From Leifsonia sp040686855 (GTDB taxonomy: Bacteria; Actinomycetota; Actinomycetes; Actinomycetales; Microbacteriaceae), in NCBI RefSeq assembly GCF_040686855.1, contig NZ_JBFBOG010000002.1, forward strand, positions 1-64,000: DNA of 64,000 bases, in the 5' to 3' direction. Every line of letters starts with the position of its first letter. Position 1 is the stretch's first letter. The translations under genes were made by a program, and so were the position numbers. Below are positions 8,346 to 16,375 of the stretch, one piece after another. The notes below the pieces were generated by a model. That model saw only the letters and a program-made list of their open reading frames with translations, searched no databases and had not been told where the DNA came from.

Positions 8346-10199
8346 TCAGCCGGCGAGCGTCTGCTCGCACGCGAGCAGCGTCACGCCGACGCTCCAGGCG
8401 TGCGAGAGCGTGAGCAGCATGCCCTTCGGCTGGAAGCAGGCGGTCTGGTAGTACCGCTCGCTGACCATGCCGCGGTAGGCGTTGAAGTCGCCGTCCTCGC
8501 GCGCGATGAACTGGCGGAAGCAGGCCAGCGTCTCGTCGGCGCGTTCGGCGTAGTGCGGGTCCCCGAGGGCCGCGGAGAGCTCGCGCAGCTCGGCGGTGCA
8601 CACCAGACCGTACGCGTGGAGGTGCTGGTTCGACGGCGACGCGTTGTCCGCGCCGCGGGTGCGGAAGCCGTAGGTGCCGAGGAGCGTGTGCTGGGGGAAG
8701 GCGACGTCGTAGGTGTACCGGAAGGTCAGCATCCAGTCGGCCGCGCGTCGGGCCACGTCGAGCCAGTGCGCGTCGCCGGTCGCGCGGTGTAGCGCGACGT
8801 ACGCCATGACGGCCGCGTAACCGTCTTCGGAGGTCGGGGCGAGGTCGACGTCCTCCGGGGCGCCGTGGATGAACTCGCGGTCGACGAACTGTTCGTAATA
8901 GCCGCCGGCGGCGATGGCGGCAGGGAGGTAGCGCTGGTCGCGATCGGCGGCCTCCACGAGCGCCGCGATCCACGTGAGACCTGACGCGCCCGACCAGGAC
9001 AGCACCTCGCCGGTCTCGGCGTGATGGACGGAGCCCAGGTTGCCGTCCGCGCGTTGGCGGCCGACGATCACATCCAGGTTCGAGCGGATCGCGTGCTCCC
9101 ACTGCGGGTGCGCGTCGAGCGTCTGCGCCCGCAGGAGGAACAGGGTCGCCTCGGCCAGCGTGCGCGAGTGGAGGCCGCGCTTCAGCTCGGTCCAGCTCTG
9201 CGTCCAGCCGTGGTCGCGGTACCAGACGCCCCAGAACGTCCCGGACGGCGAGAGGGATGCGGTGATGAAGTCGATGACGCGGCGCGCCGCATCCACCTCC
9301 TCCGGACGGTCGGTGCGGAGGCCATGCGCCAGCAGGGCGTACGCCCACGGGATGCCGCTGACCCAGCCGACGTGCATGGCCTGCCGGTCGACGCTGAGGC
9401 CGTCGCGTCCGCTGACCTCGCGGTCGAAGCCGACGGTCTCGAGCAGCACGCCGGGATCCGGGTCGTAGTGCCAGGTGAGCAGCCCCTCGGCGGTCAGGTC
9501 GGCGGCGGTGGCGGCATCCACCCACGGCGACTGCGGAGCGTTCGGAGCCGCCTCTGCGTGCAGGGCTCGGAGCACGGTGGCGTAGGCGTGGCGGGAGGCG
9601 TCCACGGCGAAGACGCGCACGGACAGCTCGACCGTCTCTCCCGGCTCGAACCGGTGGGTGGACTCCTGGGCGGGGCGAGGGCGCGCGTCCCCGTAGTAGG
9701 TCACCGGGAACTCGCGGAACGGGAAGCGCAGACTCACCGTCGCGTCGCCCCAGACCGCGTCGTGTGCCAGGCCGAGGCCGGTCAGACCGAGCGCCGACGT
9801 CTCGTCGGTCCCCAGCGCGACGCCGCCGCGGCCGGGACCGGCCCACGCGAAGACCGCGGGCGTCGCGGCCCTGTCGGCGCGGAACTCCCACGTGTCGCTC
9901 ACCAGCGCGTCATGCTGCTCGCGGGTGTTCGCGCCGATCTCGAATCGCGGGAACGCGCGCGTGTTGGCCGCGGGGCGGTTCTCACCGTAGAAAGCGCCGG
10001 GGATGAGCCACCACGGGTCGTCCGCTCCATGGACCGGCGCTTCGACGAGCACCGAACCGTCGGCCGGCGCATCGCCGGTGAAGGTCGCCCGGACGACGAG
10101 GCGCCAGCCGAGCGCCGCCTCCGTCCACTCCTCGTCCAGTCGGAGGGAGTCGGCGGCGGGACCGACCGCGCTGACGCGGACCTCGGGGCGCGGGTTCAC
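8346..10199 (-). CDS. Six-hairpin (alpha/alpha)6-barrel glycosidase-like protein
   Basis: This 617-residue protein has an N-terminal beta-sandwich region (about residues 1-230) and a C-terminal alpha/alpha-barrel region rich in Trp, Tyr and His. Examples are HVGWVSGIPWAYALLAHGL, WGVWYRDHGWTQSWTELKRG and PTSEDGYAAVMAYVALHRA. This resembles six-hairpin glycosidases, but I cannot assign a CAZy family. Start GTG 10199 overlaps the GH38 stop by 4 bp (GTGA), so it is the last gene of the kinase-isomerase-mannosidase operon and probably acts on the same glycan. No signal peptide is seen, so it is likely cytoplasmic and would need oligosaccharide import. Palindrome E lies just beyond its 3' end. Confidence 0.7.
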   Translation of the reverse strand: MNPRPEVRVSAVGPAADSLRLDEEWTEAALGWRLVVRATFTGDAPADGSVLVEAPVHGADDPWWLIPGAFYGENRPAANTRAFPRFEIGANTREQHDALVSDTWEFRADRAATPAVFAWAGPGRGGVALGTDETSALGLTGLGLAHDAVWGDATVSLRFPFREFPVTYYGDARPRPAQESTHRFEPGETVELSVRVFAVDASRHAYATVLRALHAEAAPNAPQSPWVDAATAADLTAEGLLTWHYDPDPGVLLETVGFDREVSGRDGLSVDRQAMHVGWVSGIPWAYALLAHGLRTDRPEEVDAARRVIDFITASLSPSGTFWGVWYRDHGWTQSWTELKRGLHSRTLAEATLFLLRAQTLDAHPQWEHAIRSNLDVIVGRQRADGNLGSVHHAETGEVLSWSGASGLTWIAALVEAADRDQRYLPAAIAAGGYYEQFVDREFIHGAPEDVDLAPTSEDGYAAVMAYVALHRATGDAHWLDVARRAADWMLTFRYTYDVAFPQHTLLGTYGFRTRGADNASPSNQHLHAYGLVCTAELRELSAALGDPHYAERADETLACFRQFIAREDGDFNAYRGMVSERYYQTACFQPKGMLLTLSHAWSVGVTLLACEQTLAG

Positions 10200-12931
10200 G
10201 GCTGCGGCGGCTGCGAGGTCTGCGACGCCGAGGGGTCCTCCTGTGACGTCTGCGCCTCCGCCCTCTGCGAGGTCACGGGCGACTCCGGCTCGTCGGAGGG
10301 GGACGACACCGGCTCGGGCGCACCCGACGGCGTCGGCGCCGAGGGCACCGCCTTCCCGAGCGGCCGCTCGATCAGGTCGACCTCGCGCACCGGCTCCGCC
10401 GGGTCCGCCGGCACCACGAAGGTGCGCAGCTGCGACGGTCCGAAGTCCTCCTCGATGACCCGGCCGAGCAGGGGCAGCTCGATGCGCGACCGTCCGTCCT
10501 CGCCGCGGGTCTCCACCGCACGCACGACGACGTCCGCGCCGCCCGGCGCGGCCATCGCATCCTCCGTGCCCTTGAGCGCGGTGACCATGACGGCCGAGCC
10601 GCCGTCCGCGGCGAACGAGTTCACCGGCGGGAGCTGGCCGTCGTGGAACGACTCCTGCTGCGCCCGCACCGGGTTGCCGAGCACGAGCGCGCGGCGGATC
10701 GGATCGGCCTCGCGCCAGTCTCCGGCGTGCGGGACGAGCTCGTAGCTGAAGCGCTGGATGCCCTGATCCTGGAAGGAGTAGATGCCCTCCGGGTCCAGAA
10801 GCCGCGGGTCGTGCCACGAGTAGACGGGGCTGCGGACCGCGGTGACACCGATGCTGGGCTCATCGCCCGCCGACACGTCGTAGGCGTGCTTGTTGGTCGT
10901 GATGACGGTCAGGCCCGCGGCCGCGCCGTCGACCGTGCCGGTGAGGTCCACCCACGACTGGGCGGGCTCCTCCGCGCCGTCGACCGGACGCTCCAGGTGG
11001 CCGAACGGGATCTCGTAGGTCGCCGTCGGGTCCTCGAGCACGGTCGGGAAGCGGAGCTTGAGGAGGTGCGCCTGCTCTCGCCAGTCGAGCGTCACGTTGA
11101 CGCGCAGCACGGGCGAGTCGTGGTCCAGGATCAACTCCTCGACCAGGGTGGATGCGCCCCACTCCCGCTCGATGCGGACCCGCGAGCGCAGCGGACCGGT
11201 CTCGCGGACCACGATGCGCTTCTGCCCCATGGTGGCACCGGGCCAGGCATACGAGATGACGCGGTGGCCCCAGGTGTCGGTGGGGTCGTCGTTGATCTGG
11301 GTGTGCTGTGCGCCGTCCACGCCGGCCATCACATCCACGCCCGTCGCCTTGACGAGGTAGGACGAGATCCAGCCCGTCTCCTGGTCGATCCGGATGCGGA
11401 CGTGGTCGTTCTCGAGCGTGTCCTCGGTGACGGTCAGCGTACCGGCGGCGGCGCCGGGGCCGGCTCCGGGGCGCAGACGGTAGAGGCGGTAGCCGAGCGC
11501 GGGCACCTCGGCGCGGAACACGACCGCGCCGCGGGAGACGTCATCCGTCGTGGCGGTCGACTGCGAGTTCTGGAACACGACCGGCTCGCCGGTCTCGTCG
11601 ACCACGTGCACGCCCGCTCGCTGAGCGCCGTACTGGAAGTCCACATCCACCGACACCGCCCACGGGTGCGGGTTGAATACCAGCACCGGCTGCGTGCCGT
11701 CCTCGCGGTCGACCTGCACCTGGCGGGCGAGGATGTTGTGCGCGCGAGTGATGATCCGCTTCGAGATCGAGACCGCCTCGCCGAGCTGGTCGCGAGCGTC
11801 GTCGTACGACGGCTCGATCGCCGAGCCGGGCAGGATGTCGTGGAACTGGTTGAACAGCACCTGCTTCCAGGCGGTCTCCAGCTGCTCGCGCGGGTACTCG
11901 ACCCCGTCGTGCGCGGCGACCACGGCCGCCCAGCGCTCGGCGTTCAGGACGGCGAACTGCGCGCGCCGCTGCCAGGCCTTGATGCCGGAGTGCGCCGAGT
12001 AGCAGCCCGGCGCGTGGTGCTGCAGGTCGTCCCGACGCACCGGCAGGCCGTCGAGGAACGCCTCGCCGCGGCCCAGGACCTCGTCGAAGTAGGTGCGCGG
12101 TGAGGACATCGTCATCCTTCCGAAGGAGCCCATCCGGTCGTAGCGGTGGATGGACTCGATGTTCGCGATCGTCGGGCCGCCTCCGTGGTTGCCCACGCCG
12201 TAGAACACCATCGCCGTGGCGTTCTCGCCGAAGCCGACCGTCCGGTCGAGCGCTGCGAGAGACTTCTCCGTCTGCCCGTCGACCGACCCGGGCGGGCTAC
12301 CGTACTCGAACGGGATGCGGTACGCGAGCACGCGGGAGCCGTCGGGCGCCTCCCACCAGAACAGGCTGGGGGCGAGGTCGGACTCGTGCGGGCCGGGACG
12401 CAGGAACGTGTACGAGTCGAGGCCCTGTCCCTTCAGGATCTGCGGCAGCATCGCGTTGTGGCCGAACGGGTCGACGTTCATGCCGACGGTGGCCGGGATG
12501 CCGAAGCGCGACTCCAGGTAGCGCTGCCCATACAGGCCCTGCCGGACGAAGCTCTCGCCCATCGGCATGTTGTTGTCGGGCTCGACCCACCAGCCGCCGA
12601 CGTTGACCCAGCGGCCCTCGGCGACACGGCGCTTGATCTGCTCGAACAGCTCGGGGTCGGACTCCTCCACCCAGCTCAGCAGGACGATCTGATCGCACGT
12701 GAAGACGAAGTCGGGGTACTCCTCCATGCGGTGGATGGCCGACCAGAAGGTGGCGCGCGCCTCCTGGTAGCCCTCCTGCCAGGGCCACAGCCACACCGGG
12801 TCGAGGTGCGCGTTGCCGATCATGTGGAGGGTGCGCTGCGGGGTCGCGGTCGGGCGGTGGTCGCGCGGCAGGTCGCGCGGCTGCGTGCCGGCGGGCGCGT
12901 TGGCGACGGGGGCCTTCGGGGCGTCGGTCAC
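10196..12931 (-). CDS. Alpha-mannosidase, glycoside hydrolase family 38
   Basis: This 911-residue retaining alpha-mannosidase hydrolyses alpha-mannosides from N-glycan or mannan fragments in the cytoplasm. The family's zinc-site start GNAHLDPVWLWPW is at residues ~39-51 (His42, Asp44). The nucleophile is Asp154 in GMNVDPFGHN. A three-helix middle domain contains LFNQFHDILPGSAI. Long beta-sandwich domains follow. The C-terminal ~50 residues are a low-complexity Pro/Ser/Glu/Gln tail not usual for the family. Start GTG 12931 overlaps the SIS gene stop (GTGA); longer readings upstream are a shadow of that gene. Both flanking genes in the operon overlap it by 4 bp, indicating tight co-expression. 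Confidence 0.92.
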   Translation of the reverse strand: MTDAPKAPVANAPAGTQPRDLPRDHRPTATPQRTLHMIGNAHLDPVWLWPWQEGYQEARATFWSAIHRMEEYPDFVFTCDQIVLLSWVEESDPELFEQIKRRVAEGRWVNVGGWWVEPDNNMPMGESFVRQGLYGQRYLESRFGIPATVGMNVDPFGHNAMLPQILKGQGLDSYTFLRPGPHESDLAPSLFWWEAPDGSRVLAYRIPFEYGSPPGSVDGQTEKSLAALDRTVGFGENATAMVFYGVGNHGGGPTIANIESIHRYDRMGSFGRMTMSSPRTYFDEVLGRGEAFLDGLPVRRDDLQHHAPGCYSAHSGIKAWQRRAQFAVLNAERWAAVVAAHDGVEYPREQLETAWKQVLFNQFHDILPGSAIEPSYDDARDQLGEAVSISKRIITRAHNILARQVQVDREDGTQPVLVFNPHPWAVSVDVDFQYGAQRAGVHVVDETGEPVVFQNSQSTATTDDVSRGAVVFRAEVPALGYRLYRLRPGAGPGAAAGTLTVTEDTLENDHVRIRIDQETGWISSYLVKATGVDVMAGVDGAQHTQINDDPTDTWGHRVISYAWPGATMGQKRIVVRETGPLRSRVRIEREWGASTLVEELILDHDSPVLRVNVTLDWREQAHLLKLRFPTVLEDPTATYEIPFGHLERPVDGAEEPAQSWVDLTGTVDGAAAGLTVITTNKHAYDVSAGDEPSIGVTAVRSPVYSWHDPRLLDPEGIYSFQDQGIQRFSYELVPHAGDWREADPIRRALVLGNPVRAQQESFHDGQLPPVNSFAADGGSAVMVTALKGTEDAMAAPGGADVVVRAVETRGEDGRSRIELPLLGRVIEEDFGPSQLRTFVVPADPAEPVREVDLIERPLGKAVPSAPTPSGAPEPVSSPSDEPESPVTSQRAEAQTSQEDPSASQTSQPPQP

Positions 12932-13512
12932 AGTGCGTACTCCTCGTCGCCGTCGGCCCACGCGTCCACGATCTCGGACAGCACGTGGAGCATGAACGTG
13001 TGGAACTCCTGGATCCTCGGGGTGGTCGTGGACGGGCTCAGCAGCGCGTAGTCGGCGAACTCCTTGGCCGGTCCGCCGTCGCCTCCGCCGAACAGCACCG
13101 TCGTCGCACCGGCCGACTTCGCCGCTTCGAGCGCTGAGACGATGTTCGCACTCCGTCCGCTCGTCGTGAAGGCGGCTACCACGTCGCCGGGACGCGCGAG
13201 CCCGAGCACCTGGCGCGAGAAGACGTCGTCGTACGAGTAGTCGTTCGCGATACAGGTCATCGTGGTCGGGTCGGTGCTCAGCGTGACGGCGCCGAGCGGG
13301 CGGCGGTCGCGCTTGTAGTGGCCGATGATCTCGCCGGTGAAGTGCTGGGCGTCGGCCGCGCTGCCGCCGTTGCCGAACGTGTACAGGATGCCGCGCTCGG
13401 CGAACGCGTCGCACAGCACCTTCCCGACCTCGCGGAGAGCCGGCAGCAGTTTCTCGCCCTGCTCGGCGACCTCGATATGGGCCTGCAGCTGGTCGCGCAT
13501 CCACTCAGACAT
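12928..13512 (-). CDS. SIS-domain sugar-phosphate isomerase (GmhA-like)
   Basis: This 194-residue protein of the phosphosugar isomerase SIS fold has the motifs LYTFGNGGSAADAQHFTGE and AFTTSGRSANIVSALEAAK, typical of GmhA/DiaA relatives that bind phosphorylated sugars. Start ATG 13512 gives MSEWMRDQLQAHIE, the usual family N-terminus, and the gene overlaps the ROK kinase 3' end by 8 bp. Together with the kinase upstream and GH38 downstream it probably isomerises the sugar phosphate made from the liberated monosaccharide. True heptose isomerisation is less likely because no other heptose gene is nearby. Confidence 0.8.
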   Translation of the reverse strand: MSEWMRDQLQAHIEVAEQGEKLLPALREVGKVLCDAFAERGILYTFGNGGSAADAQHFTGEIIGHYKRDRRPLGAVTLSTDPTTMTCIANDYSYDDVFSRQVLGLARPGDVVAAFTTSGRSANIVSALEAAKSAGATTVLFGGGDGGPAKEFADYALLSPSTTTPRIQEFHTFMLHVLSEIVDAWADGDEEYAL

Positions 13513-14506
13513 GCGGGGTTCCCTTCGATGCGACGCCCGCACCGGCGAGCTGGTCGAGACGGTCGAACGCGACGGCTCCTGCTCCCACGACGCAGACCAC
13601 GTCGCCGAGGCCGGCGAGCACGACGGTGGAGGCGGCGGCCGCGGGCGGCATGGCGTCCGCCGCGACACGTTCACGGACGGGCACGAGCAGCGCGTCGCCG
13701 GAGCGGGTCACGCCGCCGCCGAGCACGACGAGGTCGGGCTCGAAGACGTTGACGAGGTCGGTGAGCGCGGTTGAGAGGACGTCGACCGTCTCGTCCCACA
13801 GCTCGGTCGCGAGCGGGTCGCCCGCAGCCGCGGCCGCGACGACGTCCTCGGCACGGACGACGGGGAGCTGCGCGAGCGACGATCCCTCGCCGCGCTCGGC
13901 GACGGCCTCCCGGGCGCGCTGGGCGATGGACGTGCCGGAGGCGTAGCCCTCGAGGCAGCCGCGGCGCCCGCACAGGCAGGGACGGCCGCCGGTGCGGACC
14001 ATGACGTGACCGAACTCGCCGCCGTTGCCCGCGGCTCCGCGGTGGAGGCGGCCGTCGATGACCGCGCCGCCGCCGATCCCGGTGGAGATCGTCAGGTACA
14101 CCATGGTGTCGGCGTCTCGTCCGGCGCCGTAGCGGAACTCGCCCAGGGCGCCGGCGGTCGCGTCGTTCTCGAGCACAGCCGGAACGCCGAACTCGCGCTC
14201 GGCGAGCTCGACGATGGGGAGGTCGATCCACCCCGGGAGGTGCAGAGGGCCGGTCAGCACGCCGGCTTTCGCATCCAGCGGACCGCCGCACGAGATGCCG
14301 ACGGCCTCGACCCGGAGGCCGGATTCGGCGATCGCACGCTGCCCCATGGCGAAGAGTCTGGGAACGATTACACCCGGACCCTCGTCGCGCCGCGTGGGTT
14401 CGACGGTGAGTGCGTGGGTTCGTCCGTCCTCCGTGACGACACCGACAGCGAGCTTGGTGCCGCCGATGTCGAGCGAGAGGACGGCGCGGAGGCCGTTTGC
14501 CATCAT
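13505..14506 (-). CDS. ROK-family sugar kinase
   Basis: This 333-residue ATP-dependent sugar kinase has no N-terminal helix-turn-helix, so it is a kinase rather than a ROK repressor. The phosphate-binding loop is SLDIGGTKLAVG at residues 11-22. The catalytic base is Asp115 in ENDATAGA. The ROK zinc site is GHV (His167) with CLCGRRGC (Cys177, Cys179, Cys184). GGAAGG precedes ATG 14506 by 3 nt, favouring this start over an ATG 18 bases upstream. It heads the operon with SIS isomerase, GH38 and the six-hairpin protein, so it likely phosphorylates mannose or a related hexose. A strong promoter with an overlapping operator lies directly upstream. Confidence 0.88.
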   Translation of the reverse strand: MMANGLRAVLSLDIGGTKLAVGVVTEDGRTHALTVEPTRRDEGPGVIVPRLFAMGQRAIAESGLRVEAVGISCGGPLDAKAGVLTGPLHLPGWIDLPIVELAEREFGVPAVLENDATAGALGEFRYGAGRDADTMVYLTISTGIGGGAVIDGRLHRGAAGNGGEFGHVMVRTGGRPCLCGRRGCLEGYASGTSIAQRAREAVAERGEGSSLAQLPVVRAEDVVAAAAAGDPLATELWDETVDVLSTALTDLVNVFEPDLVVLGGGVTRSGDALLVPVRERVAADAMPPAAAASTVVLAGLGDVVCVVGAGAVAFDRLDQLAGAGVASKGTPHV

Positions 14507-14548
14507 GTCCTTCCGGGGATGCACGACCGCGCCTGCGCTGGTGGATCG

Positions 14549-14597
14549 TGTGGGATCGTTCCCACAGATACTAGAGGGCGGCGGGGAGGCGGGTCAA
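14549..14597 (-). promoter_or_regulatory. Promoter and LacI-type operator of the ROK-SIS-GH38 operon
   Basis: On the minus strand TTGACC (14597-14592) and TAGTAT (14573-14568) form a -35/-10 pair with an 18-bp spacer. Immediately downstream is the 18-bp palindrome TGTGGGAACGATCCCACA (14566-14549), with one mismatched pair at its centre. It covers the expected transcription start, as a repressor operator would. A closely similar palindrome occurs at 38495-38512. Confidence 0.7.
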
Positions 14598-14608
14598 CAC
14601 GGGAGGGG

Positions 14609-14654
14609 TTGCGCGGCGCGTCCGCGGTCGCTAACGTACAACCAAATGGTTGTA
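14609..14654 (+). promoter_or_regulatory. Leaderless promoter and ArsR operator
   Basis: TTGCGC (14609-14614) and TAACGT (14632-14637) are spaced 17 bp. The expected transcription start falls at or next to ATG 14646, so the mRNA would be leaderless. A perfect inverted repeat TACAACCA-AA-TGGTTGTA spans 14637-14654, overlapping the end of the -10 box and the start codon, which suggests autorepression by the ArsR protein encoded here. Confidence 0.7.
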
Positions 14655-15029
14655 GATGAGCTGACGGACGCAGAGGTCGACCGCATCTTCCATGCACTGG
14701 CGGATGCGACCCGGCGGGACATCGTCGCGCGGTCGCTGCGCGGGGAGCACTCGGTGAGCGAGCTCGCCGAGAGGTACGACATGAGCTTCGCGGCGGTGCA
14801 GAAGCACGTCGCCGTGCTCGAACGCGCGGGGCTCGTGCACAAGCGGGCGCGCGGACGCGAGCGCGTCGTGACGGGCGATCCCGCGACCATCCGTCGGGCG
14901 TCGGAACTGCTCGAGGCGTTCGAGCAGCTGTGGCGTCACCGCGATGCGGCCATCGACGGCATCCTCGCCGAGGAGGCCGAGCAGAGACGCACCACCCGCA
15001 CCACCGAACGAGAGAGGAGCGACCGATGA
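14646..15029 (+). CDS. ArsR-family transcriptional regulator
   Basis: This 127-residue winged-helix repressor has RIFHALADATRRDIVARSL and SVSELAERYDMSFAAVQKHV, followed by the wing LVHKRARGRERV. There is no metal-binding Cys cluster, so it belongs to the SRPBCC-linked subgroup rather than the arsenic sensors. It overlaps the downstream SRPBCC gene by 4 bp (ATGA), the classical pairing for this subgroup. The start is ATG 14646, which lies inside its own predicted operator and right at the expected transcript start; no Shine-Dalgarno sequence is needed. Confidence 0.9.
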   Translation: MVVDELTDAEVDRIFHALADATRRDIVARSLRGEHSVSELAERYDMSFAAVQKHVAVLERAGLVHKRARGRERVVTGDPATIRRASELLEAFEQLWRHRDAAIDGILAEEAEQRRTTRTTERERSDR

Positions 15030-15520
15030 CCGTCATCGAATCGACCAAGGATCCGGAAGCGCTGACGCTCACCATCGTCAGCGAGTACGACGCCCCGCAG
15101 GAGCGGGTCTGGCAGCTGTGGTCCGACCCGCGCCAGCTGGAGCTCTGGTGGGGTCCTCCCGGGTATCCGGCCACCTTCGATGTCTTCGAGTTCGAGCCCG
15201 GTGGACGCGCGACCTACTACATGAGCCTGCCCGAGGGCGGGAAGGCGTGGGGCTGGTGGCGCTTCGTCGAGATCGAGCCGACGGGCCGCATCGCGATCGA
15301 CGACGGCTTCGCCGAGGAGGGCGGCGCACCCGCACCCGGCGAGCCCGGCCGCATGGTCACGACGCTGGAGGAGCGCGACGGCCGCACCCGGATGACGATC
15401 CTCAACCAGTTCGCGAGCACCGCGCAGATGGAGGAGCTGCTGGCGATGGGCCAGGAGCAGGGCATGACCATGGCCCTCGACCAGATCGACGCCATCCTCG
15501 CCGGCACCTTCGCCCGCTGA
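15026..15520 (+). CDS. SRPBCC (AHSA1-like) domain protein
   Basis: This 164-residue START/Bet v1-like protein has the AHSA1 signature EYDAPQERVWQLWSDPRQLE and LWWGPPGYPATFDVFEFEPG, and ends with NQFASTAQMEELLAMGQEQG. The fold makes a hydrophobic ligand pocket; in ArsR-SRPBCC pairs its physiological ligand is generally unknown. It is translated from ATG 15026, coupled to arsR by an ATGA overlap. A 25-bp perfect hairpin ends the unit. Confidence 0.88.
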   Translation: MTVIESTKDPEALTLTIVSEYDAPQERVWQLWSDPRQLELWWGPPGYPATFDVFEFEPGGRATYYMSLPEGGKAWGWWRFVEIEPTGRIAIDDGFAEEGGAPAPGEPGRMVTTLEERDGRTRMTILNQFASTAQMEELLAMGQEQGMTMALDQIDAILAGTFAR

Positions 15521-15533
15521 CCCCCTTCGCCCC

Positions 15534-15599
15534 CCATCGAGTACACGAAGAGTGCACGCGACACGCCGCTGGAGCGTGCACTCTTCGTGTACTCGATGG
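15534..15599. repeat. Long perfect hairpin, unit F (ACACGCCG in loop), likely bidirectional terminator
   Basis: Two perfectly complementary 25-bp arms (15535-15559 and 15574-15598, beginning CATCGAGTACACGAAGAG) are extended by one more C-G pair and enclose a 14-nt loop GACACGCCGCTGGA. The element fills the gap between the convergent SRPBCC and alpha/beta hydrolase genes. Unit G at 34851-34926 has the same arms and a nearly identical loop. No T-run flanks it. Confidence 0.85.
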
Positions 15600-15604
15600 C
15601 GGGG

Positions 15605-16366
15605 CTAGGGGGCGTCGAGGAAGGCGAGGAGGTGGGGGAGCGTGCGGCGGAGGGCGGCGGGGTCGCCCCCCGCCGCCAGCCGTTCGCCGAGGTAGTCGCC
15701 GTGGGTGCCGGGGACGATCAGGACGCGGGCGTCGGGCAGTAGTGACGCCAGCTCCACGAAGTGCTCGGCGCGCACCACGTCGTGGTCGGCACCGACGACG
15801 AGCACGGGCGCGTGGATGGACGCGAGCAGTTCGTCGGGGAAGTCCTCGAATCCGAGCATCAGCTCCCGGTCGAGCTCGAACATCCGCCGGGCGTGCTCCG
15901 GGTCGCGGCTGACCGCTCGGTCCGCCTCGCGGTAGGGCGCCGGCAGGTCGTCGAACGTTCCGGCGGCGAGGCCGTCCCAGAATCCGTCGACCATCGCCTC
16001 CCGTCGCACAGGCGCGGACGCGGCGATGACCCGTCGCACCGCGGCGGGGTGACGCGCGGCGAGCTGCAGCGCGACCTGTCCGCCGTTGCTGAAGCCCAGC
16101 ACATCCACCGGACCGAGACGCAGTTCGTCGAGCACCGCGGCGACGTCGTCCGCCGAGCCTTCGAAGGACGCGGGCCGGTCGCCGGATGCGGTGCGCCCGT
16201 GCCCTTGCAGCTCCACGCAGAGCACCGACCGCGTCGGCTCGACGAGCGGCAGCAGCAGCCCCCAGTTGGTCTCGATGGTCGAGCCGCCGCCGTGGATGAG
16301 TAGCAGCGGTGGATGCGGCGAGTCGGGGTCGCCGTGCCAGCGGCGGTAGAGCGGGATGCGGTCCAC
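15605..16366 (-). CDS. Alpha/beta hydrolase
   Basis: This 253-residue alpha/beta-hydrolase-fold enzyme has oxyanion motif LLLIHGGGST (residues ~21-30), nucleophile Ser93 in GFSNGG, an acid in VGADHDVV (Asp194 or Asp196) and His222 in PGTHGDYL. A lid region lies between residues ~120 and 180. The start is GTG 16366 (protein begins MDRIPLYRRWHG), 9 bp after the stop of the metallo-beta-lactamase gene, so it is probably the last gene of the seven-gene minus-strand operon. The substrate is unknown; an ester or lactone of a sugar acid would suit the neighbours, but this is inference. Confidence 0.85.
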   Translation of the reverse strand: MDRIPLYRRWHGDPDSPHPPLLLIHGGGSTIETNWGLLLPLVEPTRSVLCVELQGHGRTASGDRPASFEGSADDVAAVLDELRLGPVDVLGFSNGGQVALQLAARHPAAVRRVIAASAPVRREAMVDGFWDGLAAGTFDDLPAPYREADRAVSRDPEHARRMFELDRELMLGFEDFPDELLASIHAPVLVVGADHDVVRAEHFVELASLLPDARVLIVPGTHGDYLGERLAAGGDPAALRRTLPHLLAFLDAP

Positions 16367-16375
16367 GCCCGCAGG

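Noticed and set aside
8158..10817. Long minus- and plus-strand open frames over the GH38/six-hairpin region
   Set aside because: They are GC-rich antisense or alternate frames of the real genes, full of Arg/Pro/Ala runs and with no domain.
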